Positions 8,884 through 14,013 of a stretch of 14,013 bases of DNA are shown piece after piece. The position numbers and the translations under genes were made by a program. Every line of letters begins with the position of its first letter. Position 1 is the first letter of the stretch. The notes below the pieces were generated by a model, which was not told the DNA's origin, made no database searches, and was given only the letters and a program-made list of their open reading frames with translations. Source of the stretch: an uncultured Pseudomonadota bacterium (GTDB lineage Bacteria > Pseudomonadota > Gammaproteobacteria > Methylococcales > Methylomonadaceae); contig CAIZCB010000460.1 in assembly GCA_903931355.1 (NCBI GenBank), positions 1 through 14,013 of the forward strand. The letters are read 5' to 3'.

Positions 8884-8890
8884 TCACTTA

Positions 8891-8911
8891 TCCCGCAGGC
8901 TTAATGCGGGA
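8891..8911. other. GC-rich hairpin after ispH (first of two)
   Basis: TCCCGCA (8891-8897) and TGCGGGA (8905-8911) form a perfect 7-bp stem with a 7-base loop, seven bases after the ispH stop codon. No T run follows, so it is not a complete intrinsic terminator; it may protect the 3' end of the ispH message. A second hairpin with a similar stem lies 27 bases further on. Confidence 0.45.
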
Positions 8912-8937
8912 ATCGCTTTATAGTACAATTCCAAGCC

Positions 8938-8973
8938 AGCCCGCTGCTTTAAGCGGGTTTAGATCAATTTTTT
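8938..8973 (+). terminator. Probable terminator hairpin between ispH and ilvE
   Basis: CCCGCT (8940-8945) pairs with AGCGGG (8952-8957) around a 6-base loop; an outer G-T and an A-T pair can extend it to 8 bp. Three Ts follow directly and a run of six Ts occurs at 8968-8973. The delayed T run makes this a weak-to-moderate intrinsic terminator. A TACAAT at 8924-8929, just before the hairpin, could be a -10 for ilvE, but no good -35 is seen. Confidence 0.45.
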
Positions 8974-8998
8974 AGAGATAACAGACGGGTTTTAGAGC

Positions 8999-9925
8999 AT
9001 GAAAACGATGGATGATAGAGACGGTTGGATTTGGCTAGACGGTCAATGGGTAGAATGGCGCGAAGCTAAAGTCCATGTCTTGACCCACACCTTGCATTAT
9101 GGCGCTGGCGTATTTGAAGGCTTACGCGCTTACAACGGCAAGGATGGCACATCGATTTTTAAATTAGCTGAGCATACCGACCGTTTATACCGTTCAGCGC
9201 ACATCATGAACATGAAGATTCCGTTCAGCAAAGACGAAATCAACCAAGCGCATCGTGATGCGGTGGCTAAAAACAATCTCGACAGCGCTTATATTCGTAG
9301 CATGTGCTTCTTCGGTTCAGAAGGCATGGGCTTACGCGCTGACAATTTGAAAGTGCATGTGATGATTGCCGCTTGGACTTGGGGCGCTTATCTTGGCGCA
9401 GAGAATATGGAAAAAGGCATCCGTATTCGCACCTCGTCTTACACCCGTAATCACGTCAACAGCACCATGTGCAAAGCCAAAGCCAATGGTAACTACATCA
9501 ACTCAATCTTGGCCTTACAAGAAGCTTTAGCGACTGGTTATGACGAAGCCTTGTTGTTGGATCACGAAGGTTATGCGGCTGAAGGTAGCGGCGAAAACTT
9601 GTTCATCGTCCGTAACGGCAAACTTTACACCCCAGAAACCACTTCTGCTTTAGAAGGCATTACTCGCGATACCTTGATGACTATCGCTCGTGAACAAGGT
9701 TATGAAGTGATTGAAAAACGTATCACTCGTGACGAAGTTTATGTTGCTGATGAAGCGTTCTTCACCGGTTCAGCAGCTGAAGTGACGCCAATTCGTGAAT
9801 ACGATGGTCGCGCAATCGGTAGCGGCACACGCGGTCCAGTCACCGAAAAACTGCAAGCTTTGTATTTTGATTATGTTAACGGTCGTCGTGACGATCACCG
9901 TGAATGGTTAAGCCACGTTCGCTAA
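8999..9925 (+). CDS. ilvE: Branched-chain amino acid aminotransferase IlvE
   Basis: IlvE is the fold-type IV PLP aminotransferase that makes leucine, isoleucine and valine from their keto acids using glutamate. The 308-residue protein carries HTLHYGAGVFEGLRAY (30-45), the PLP lysine Lys161 within KANGNYINS, EALLLDHEGYAAEGSGENLF, LEGITRDT and FFTGSAAEVTPI, all standard for the family. The ATG at 8999 was taken as start; a second in-frame ATG at 9008 (residue 4) is equally possible, since no strong ribosome binding site decides between them. D-amino-acid aminotransferase and ADC lyase share the fold, but the length and motifs favour IlvE. waaF starts one base after its stop. Confidence 0.94.
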   Translation: MKTMDDRDGWIWLDGQWVEWREAKVHVLTHTLHYGAGVFEGLRAYNGKDGTSIFKLAEHTDRLYRSAHIMNMKIPFSKDEINQAHRDAVAKNNLDSAYIRSMCFFGSEGMGLRADNLKVHVMIAAWTWGAYLGAENMEKGIRIRTSSYTRNHVNSTMCKAKANGNYINSILALQEALATGYDEALLLDHEGYAAEGSGENLFIVRNGKLYTPETTSALEGITRDTLMTIAREQGYEVIEKRITRDEVYVADEAFFTGSAAEVTPIREYDGRAIGSGTRGPVTEKLQALYFDYVNGRRDDHREWLSHVR

Positions 9926-9926
9926 G

Positions 9927-10940
9927 GTGAGCGCTAGTCCTAATACTATCCTCGTCATCGGCCCTTCATGGGTCGGTGACATGGTGATGGCACAAAGCTT
10001 GTTCATCACCCTCAAACAGCAACATCCGCTTTGCCAAATTGATGTATTGGCGCCGGCTTGGTCTTTGCCCTTATTACAGCGAATGCCAGAAGTTCGGCAA
10101 GCAATTGCCATGCCTTTGGGGCACGGCCAATTCGGTTTATCGGCTCGTTATCAACTTGGCAAACAACTGAAAAGCCACGCTTACGATCAAGCCATTCTGC
10201 TACCCAATTCTTGGAAATCGGCCTTAATCCCATTTTTTGCCGCTATTCCGCTCCGCAGCGGTTTTTTAGGTGAAATGCGTTGGGGCTTGTTAAATGACGC
10301 ACGGCATTTGGATAAACAACGGTTAACCATGACTGTGCAGCGATTTGTGGCGCTAGGTTTGCCTGAAAACGCCCCTCAACCACCCAGTTATGCCTTTCCA
10401 AAACTATCGATTAGCGCCGAGCAACAACAAACCGTCATCGACAAATTCCAAATCAATCGCGACCGTAAAATTTTGGCGCTTTGCCCCGGTGCTGAATACG
10501 GCCCAGCCAAGCGTTGGCCAATTGAACACTTTGCCAACTTAGCCCAACAAAAACAGCAACAAGGCTGGCAAGTTTGGCTATTAGGTTCGGACAAAGATAA
10601 AGCGGTTGCCGAACAAATTAACCAGCTATCCGGCGAGGTTTGTCAAAATTTTGCTGGCAATACCAGCTTGGCAGAAGCGGTGGATTTATTGTCTTTAGCC
10701 GATGTGGTGGTCAGTAATGATTCTGGCTTAATGCACGTCGCTGCCGCTCTGGATAAAAAACTCATCGCTTTATACGGTTCATCTGATCCTAATTTCACCC
10801 CGCCATTACACGCTGAAGCGAAGATTGTTAATCTGAATTTACCTTGCTCGCCGTGTTTTAAAAGGGAATGTCCATTGGGGCATACTGAATGCTTAGCTAA
10901 AATCGAACCTGCCAGCGTGATGGCTGCGATTGACGCTTAA
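9927..10940 (+). CDS. waaF: ADP-heptose--LPS heptosyltransferase II (WaaF)
   Basis: WaaF is a GT-B glycosyltransferase (family GT9) that adds the second L-glycero-D-manno-heptose to the LPS inner core on the cytoplasmic face of the inner membrane. It resembles E. coli WaaF along its whole length: ILVIGPSWVGDMVMAQSL (8-25), PLGHG, LLPNSWKSALIPFFA, GEMRWGLLND, CPGAEYGPAKRWP (186-198) and NDSGLMHVAAAL (264-275). The start is a GTG one base after the ilvE stop; the next in-frame Met would delete the donor-domain P-loop-like motif. No good ribosome binding site is visible, so translational coupling to ilvE is likely. The C terminus has a Cys cluster (Cys307, Cys310, Cys315, Cys322) that I do not recall in E. 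coli WaaF. Confidence 0.93.
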   Translation: MSASPNTILVIGPSWVGDMVMAQSLFITLKQQHPLCQIDVLAPAWSLPLLQRMPEVRQAIAMPLGHGQFGLSARYQLGKQLKSHAYDQAILLPNSWKSALIPFFAAIPLRSGFLGEMRWGLLNDARHLDKQRLTMTVQRFVALGLPENAPQPPSYAFPKLSISAEQQQTVIDKFQINRDRKILALCPGAEYGPAKRWPIEHFANLAQQKQQQGWQVWLLGSDKDKAVAEQINQLSGEVCQNFAGNTSLAEAVDLLSLADVVVSNDSGLMHVAAALDKKLIALYGSSDPNFTPPLHAEAKIVNLNLPCSPCFKRECPLGHTECLAKIEPASVMAAIDA

Positions 10941-10946
10941 ATCATC

Positions 10947-11942
10947 ATGAAAATTGCCATTGTTAAATTATCAGCGCTAGGCGATATTGTTCACGCTATG
11001 GTCGCTTTGCAATTTATCAAAGCCGCCTATCCGCAAGCCGAAATCGATTGGATCGTCGAACAACGCTTTGCCGAATTGCTGGCCAATAATCCCGATATTA
11101 ACCAAGTACTAACGGTTAATTTAAAAGGTCTGAAAACCCAAAAATCTGCCATTTGGGGCGAACTCGACAAAATCAAAGCCTACGGCCAACGCTCATACGA
11201 CTTGGTGATCGATGCCCAAGGCTTAATCAAATCAGCGGTGGTAGCAAGATTATTGTCGAAACACTGCGCGGGCTTTGATAAACACTCAATACGCGAATCA
11301 GCAGCTGCTTGGCTGTATAAAACCACCGTTGCTTATCCGTATGATGCCAACACCATCGACCGCAACGTCGCGGTACTAACTCAGCCTTTAGGAATTAGCG
11401 TCAGCCAACAGCAAATTATCGATAAACAGCCGTTTTTGTTTTATCAACCCGCAGGCGCAGCAATTGACGACTATTTGATCGCCGGACAACAGCAAGTCTT
11501 GTTAGTGATAGGTTCGACTTGGCCTAGTCGCAATTATCCGAAACAGCAATTTCTGGAAGTGGTGCAAGGCTTAACGGCAAATTGCCTGATTTGTTGGGGG
11601 AGCGAACAGGAACGGCAAGATGGTGAATGGATCGCTGAACGCAGCAATGCCAAACTATTGCCAAGGTTAAATCTTAACGACCTTAAAGCCTTGATTGCCA
11701 AAGTGGATTTAGTGATTGGTAACGACACCGGCCCAACTCACATGGCTTGGGGGCTTAACCGTCCATCGATTACCTTATTTGGCCCCACGCCGATTAGTCG
11801 CGTTTACCAAACGCCAATCAATCTGGTTTTAAAATCACCTTCCATCGTTAATCCCTTCAAACTGGATAAAAACGACTTTTCGATTAAAGACATTGAAGCG
11901 GGGCAGGTGTTGGCGTGTGCCAGAGGATTATTGGCTGAGTAG
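10947..11942 (+). CDS. waaC: LPS heptosyltransferase I (WaaC)
   Basis: WaaC transfers the first heptose from ADP-heptose onto Kdo of the LPS inner core, the step just before WaaF. The 331-residue GT9 protein has the family start MKIAIVKLSALGDIVHAM, with Asp13 as the expected catalytic base, then IDWIVEQRF (33-41), LVIDAQGLIKSA (86-97), IGSTWPSRNYP and the nucleotide-sugar site VIGNDTGPTHMA (256-267) with LFGPTP after it. It starts six bases after waaF, with no gap for a separate promoter. The gene ends just before a palindromic repeat and converges with the next, minus-strand gene. Other GT9 heptosyltransferases (for example WaaQ) are possible, but residues and partner point to WaaC. Confidence 0.92.
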   Translation: MKIAIVKLSALGDIVHAMVALQFIKAAYPQAEIDWIVEQRFAELLANNPDINQVLTVNLKGLKTQKSAIWGELDKIKAYGQRSYDLVIDAQGLIKSAVVARLLSKHCAGFDKHSIRESAAAWLYKTTVAYPYDANTIDRNVAVLTQPLGISVSQQQIIDKQPFLFYQPAGAAIDDYLIAGQQQVLLVIGSTWPSRNYPKQQFLEVVQGLTANCLICWGSEQERQDGEWIAERSNAKLLPRLNLNDLKALIAKVDLVIGNDTGPTHMAWGLNRPSITLFGPTPISRVYQTPINLVLKSPSIVNPFKLDKNDFSIKDIEAGQVLACARGLLAE

Positions 11943-11991
11943 CGCACTCAGCCAAAAACCATCAATGCCATTAAGTTGAGGTGTGTTCTAT

Positions 11992-12070
11992 TCCCCTCTT
12001 TGAAAAAGAGGGGCTAGGGGAGATTATTCAAATAAATCCGCCTGAATCCCCCTTTTTCAAAGGGGGAGGT
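11992..12070. repeat. Nested palindromic repeat (REP/MITE-like) between converging genes
   Basis: Two hairpins face each other. The first has CCCCTCTTT (11993-12001) and AAAGAGGGG (12005-12013) around GAA, followed by CTAGGGGAGATT. The second has TCCCCCTTT (12047-12055) and AAAGGGGGA (12059-12067) around TTC, preceded by AATCCGCCTGAA. The reverse complement of the second half resembles the first half, so the whole is one imperfect inverted repeat of about 80 bases in which each arm is itself a perfect 9-bp, 3-base-loop hairpin. Elements of this G-run/C-run form are dispersed in many bacterial genomes. Sitting between the stops of waaC and the minus-strand gene, it could also act as a two-way terminator; that role is inferred. 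Confidence 0.75.
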
Positions 12071-12084
12071 TAAAGCATCCAGTT

Positions 12085-12501
12085 TTATCTTCTTCTTGAT
12101 CTTAAGTTATTGATGTTTTGGTTGTTAGCACGCTGGGCAATCTGAGCAACCTGTTTAGAGTAAGCAAGTGCCTTTTCTTTTGGGTTAACGGTAAATAAAT
12201 TAGTCCAAGTTTGATCACCACGGTTAGCGATGGCTTGTGAAAAATCCTTAAACAAGCTGGTAGCTGTCACCACCGCTTTAGGCGGTACCTTGTATTCTTT
12301 AGTCAGGTAAAAAGAAATCTGCATCAAAAACGATTTTTCTTTGCCAGTCAGTTTAATCAGCTTCTTGTTTTTCTTGTCGTAAACGTAATAAGAAGTCAGC
12401 ATCAAGATGCTCAGACCGAAAAACTTGGTCCATAGCATGGTGTAAGCTTTATCCTCATACAGTTTGATACCTTTGCTCAGAATAGCGTCAGTTTTGCTCA
12501 T
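12085..12501 (-). CDS. Hypothetical small membrane-anchored protein
   Basis: I do not recognise this protein. On the minus strand the frame is open from an ATG at 12513, but GAGG at 12511-12508 lies six bases upstream of the ATG at 12501, so I take the 138-residue form starting MSKTDAILSKG. One hydrophobic stretch (about residues 22-41, TMLWTKFFGLSILMLTSYYV) could be a membrane anchor near the N terminus. It is followed by a very basic segment YDKKNKKLIKLTGKEK (41-56), and positive-inside reasoning would put the C-terminal part in the cytoplasm. The C-terminal half is predicted mostly helical and ends in LRSRRR. There is no cysteine and no catalytic motif I can name. It stands alone and converges with waaC. 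Confidence 0.72.
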   Translation of the reverse strand: MSKTDAILSKGIKLYEDKAYTMLWTKFFGLSILMLTSYYVYDKKNKKLIKLTGKEKSFLMQISFYLTKEYKVPPKAVVTATSLFKDFSQAIANRGDQTWTNLFTVNPKEKALAYSKQVAQIAQRANNQNINNLRSRRR

Positions 12502-12779
12502 CATTATCCTCATTGTTTAGTTGTTATTGTTTTAGGATTTAAAAACCAATGCTGGCACTGGTTTAGTGGTGCATTTTAAAACAGCTTACCACGGAGATGG
12601 CTGATTTGTTGGTGAATGACGGTCTGAAATTCTAAGTTGCTTGTTAATCAATTTGATTTATTTTCAACGATTGGGGGCGATGTCAGTTTCAATCAAATTT
12701 TTAGCGTCCTCAAAGATTGAGAAATTGAAAATGTGCTATTGTGTACACAAATTCATGCAATAGACCAAGGTTATCAATT
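12502..12779. other. Divergent intergenic region between the hypothetical gene and the toxin-antitoxin pair
   Basis: No gene is supported here. An imperfect inverted repeat at 12543-12564 (AAACCA, TGC / GCA, TGGTTT with one A-C mismatch) lies about 40 bases upstream of the minus-strand gene and could be an operator for it. A perfect 9-bp inverted repeat, AATTTGATT (12650-12658) and AATCAAATT (12691-12699), has a 32-base spacer. The right end holds the promoter and operator of the toxin-antitoxin module, listed separately. Confidence 0.5.
12734..12750 (+). promoter_or_regulatory. Promoter and TGTACA-core operator of the toxin-antitoxin module
   Basis: TTGTGTACACAA (12739-12750) is a perfect 12-base palindrome whose centre is TGTACA, the core hexamer reported for operators bound by YefM antitoxins of the Phd/YefM family. 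It overlaps a possible extended -10, TGC-TATTGT (12734-12742). A flanking inverted repeat, CTATTG (12736-12741) and CAATAG (12758-12763), encloses the site. The arrangement fits repression by the antitoxin alone or with toxin. The exact -10 is uncertain because no good -35 is seen. Confidence 0.6.
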
Positions 12780-13043
12780 ATGGAAACGCTAAAAGTCGGT
12801 ATCCGAGAATTTCGCACCCACTTACCGCATTATTTACTTGAAACAGGCCAGCCTGTTGCAGTCACGCGGCATGGTGAAACCATTGGTTACTTTATTCCTA
12901 GTCGCGAGTCGAAAACAGCGGATGACATTGAGATTCTCAAAACAGTTGCCGCACATTTAGATAGCTTATTAGCCGCCAAAGGCATTAGTGAAGAAGAGCT
13001 CGTTAGTGAATTTAAAAAACGTCGCCTTGGGCAATTTCAATGA
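12780..13043 (+). CDS. Antitoxin, Phd/YefM family
   Basis: This 87-residue protein is the antitoxin of a type II toxin-antitoxin pair. Residues 5-40 (KVGIREFRTHLPHYL, then GQPVAVTRHGETIGYFIP) are the Phd/YefM DNA-binding fold, with the typical 'IREFR..L..YL' helix and 'PV.VTRHG' strand. The C-terminal part, rich in charged helical residues (48-87), would bind and neutralise the toxin. The frame is open back to a GTG at 12741, but that would run through the operator; the ATG at 12780 has AAGG at 12767-12770 and gives the family N terminus. Its TGA overlaps the toxin ATG by four bases (ATGA at 13040-13043), the usual coupling for such pairs. It probably represses its own promoter. Confidence 0.9.
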   Translation: METLKVGIREFRTHLPHYLLETGQPVAVTRHGETIGYFIPSRESKTADDIEILKTVAAHLDSLLAAKGISEEELVSEFKKRRLGQFQ

Positions 13044-13462
13044 GTCGAAAAGCATTGGTACTGGATGCCAATATTTTAATTAGAGCCGTACTTGGGCAAA
13101 AAGTCCGTGAAATTATTATTAATTACGCCAGTTCAATTGATTTTTTTACCCCACTAGTTTGCTTTGAAGATGCTTATTGTTATTTACCAGAACTTTTAGC
13201 AAAGCGCGGCGTGGAAGTTGAACCTGCTTTAGCCGTGTTGGATCAACTTAAACGACTCATTCAATCAGTTGAAAAAGAATGGCTTGAAGCGTTTGAAGTG
13301 CAAGCAAGATTGAGATTGAAACTACGCGATGAAGACGATTGGCCAATTCTTGCCACAGCTTTGGCATTGAATTGCCCCATTTGGACAGAAGACGCTGATT
13401 TTTTTGGGGTTGGCGTAGCTACTTGGACAACTTCAAATATACCGCACCACCTATCCGAATAA
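13040..13462 (+). CDS. PIN-domain toxin (VapC-like ribonuclease)
   Basis: The 140-residue protein is a PIN-domain nuclease, expected to cleave RNA with bound Mg2+ or Mn2+ and to be held inactive by the antitoxin upstream. The acidic residues of the fold can be placed: Asp9 in LVLDANILIRA, Glu43 in CFEDA, Asp97/Asp100 in RDEDDWPILATALAL and Asp118/Asp120 in WTEDADFFG. No inactivating change is seen, so the toxin looks intact. PIN toxins with Phd-type rather than AbrB- or RHH-type antitoxins are a known minority pairing. The RNA target cannot be told from sequence. The pair sits in an accessory stretch, as mobile toxin-antitoxin modules often do. Confidence 0.87.
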   Translation: MSRKALVLDANILIRAVLGQKVREIIINYASSIDFFTPLVCFEDAYCYLPELLAKRGVEVEPALAVLDQLKRLIQSVEKEWLEAFEVQARLRLKLRDEDDWPILATALALNCPIWTEDADFFGVGVATWTTSNIPHHLSE

Positions 13463-13720
13463 TCGTTGCTCAAACGCATTTAATGAAATCAATTTATTGT
13501 TACGGATAGATGGTTAATTAAGAAACCTAGTCAGCTACCGCGACAATGCGCATCGCTCGCGACCGTTGCGCCTCGCCGGTGGCTTGGCACAACCTATTAT
13601 TTTGGGCGCATCTTATCGAGTTACTTTGGTTAAGTTGTTGTAGCTATCGGTTATAAGTCTTACCACACCGCTGTGTCCAAAATCAGGATACTTGAAGGGT
13701 TTTACATTAAACAATAGACG
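13463..13720. other. Non-coding stretch with a short GC-rich island
   Basis: No start-to-stop gene of useful size is supported. By hand count about two thirds of the bases from 13537 to 13597 are G or C, against an AT-rich surrounding. The island contains arms GCGCA (13548-13552) and TGCGC (13567-13571) that could pair. One plus-strand frame is open across it for some 50 codons, ending near 13625, but has no ATG start. It may be a fragment of a dispersed repeat or a gene remnant; I cannot identify it. Confidence 0.4.
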
Positions 13721-14013
13721 TTAATCTGAGCAAACTTCACTAAAATTAGAATGGTTTTGACCAAATCTAATAGACATACAATTATCGTAATTCGCTGTGC
13801 CAGCGCATGTAAAATTGATGGTCTTATATTTAACACACTGCAATAGGTTTTTTTTAACTATTATATTTGACTTAATGCAGGAGTCTTTGATTTTAAACTG
13901 CAGATCATTAAGACTCGCTACATTGTCATCAGAGGGTTGCACATAATGAGGTGACTTTGGATTGTAATAGTAATCAAAAGATTGATTAAATTTTTTCCCA
14001 ATCTTACACGCCT
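13721..14013 (-). CDS. C-terminal part of an unrecognised cysteine-rich protein, cut by window edge
   Basis: On the minus strand the frame ending in TAA at 13721-13723 is open without a stop to the right edge, about 96 codons, so the start lies outside the window. A GTG at 13942 could start a 73-residue form, but the reading upstream of it (CKIGKKFNQSFDYYYNPKSPHYV) looks like ordinary protein, so I treat the gene as partial. The visible part has six cysteines (in ACK, DSC, LLQC, FTC, DNC and SEVC) spread over the chain and many Asn, Lys and Tyr residues. This fits a secreted, disulfide-bonded domain, which is inference. The family is not recognised. The region is AT-rich compared with the core genes, which may hint at transfer. 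Confidence 0.55.
   Translation of the reverse strand, partial: ACKIGKKFNQSFDYYYNPKSPHYVQPSDDNVASLNDLQFKIKDSCIKSNIIVKKNLLQCVKYKTINFTCAGTANYDNCMSIRFGQNHSNFSEVCSD

Noticed and set aside
12650..12699. 9-bp inverted repeat with a 32-base spacer as a transposon end pair
   Set aside because: The arms are AT-rich and short, nothing between them codes, and no target duplication is visible; chance is likely.
12741..12779. GTG start for the antitoxin
   Set aside because: It lies within the palindromic operator and adds residues foreign to the Phd/YefM family; the ATG at 12780 fits better.
13261..13479. Minus-strand frame across the toxin gene
   Set aside because: It is the shadow of the PIN toxin, whose motifs are clear on the plus strand; no homology features are seen in the shadow.
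1..14013. CRISPR arrays, tRNA or rRNA genes, insertion sequences
   Set aside because: No regularly spaced repeats, no tRNA or rRNA-like stretches and no transposase frame were seen on reading.

Overview
The window reads as chromosome of a mid-GC gammaproteobacterium. The order nrdR-ribD-ribE-ribB(X)-ribH-nusB-thiL-pgpA is a classic gammaproteobacterial housekeeping cluster. TrhP, RraA, IspH, WaaF and WaaC are all close in sequence to their E. coli counterparts as I remember them. The style of the proteins would fit a Methylococcales-type methanotroph, but no methane-oxidation gene is present, so the genus is a guess.

Layout. Bases 1-259 are AT-rich and non-coding, with a perfect small hairpin just before nrdR. 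Bases 260-5958 form one very tight plus-strand operon of eight genes, most of them overlapping or nearly touching: the NrdR repressor; riboflavin synthesis (RibD, RibE, a RibB fused to a decayed RibA-like domain, RibH); NusB; ThiL (last step of thiamine diphosphate synthesis); and PgpA (phosphatidylglycerol synthesis). Bases 6031-8883 hold trhP (tRNA U34 hydroxylation), rraA (RNase E inhibitor) and ispH (last step of the MEP isoprenoid pathway). A 115-base spacer with two GC-rich hairpins follows. Then come ilvE (branched-chain aminotransferase) and the two LPS inner-core heptosyltransferases waaF and waaC, almost without gaps, to 11942.

The part after 11942 is accessory in character. It holds a nested palindromic repeat (about 11992-12070) between converging genes; a minus-strand gene for an unrecognised small membrane protein; and a 266-base divergent intergenic region ending in a promoter with a palindromic operator. 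Next is a two-gene toxin-antitoxin module (Phd/YefM-type antitoxin with PIN-domain toxin). Last are a non-coding stretch with a short GC-rich island and the C-terminal part of a cysteine-rich minus-strand protein that runs off the right edge.

The points most worth a second look are the degenerate C-terminal domain of the RibB protein, which means GTP cyclohydrolase II must be supplied elsewhere; the TGTACA-cored operator of the toxin-antitoxin module; and the nested palindrome. I see no clear sign of a wholly new multi-gene system.
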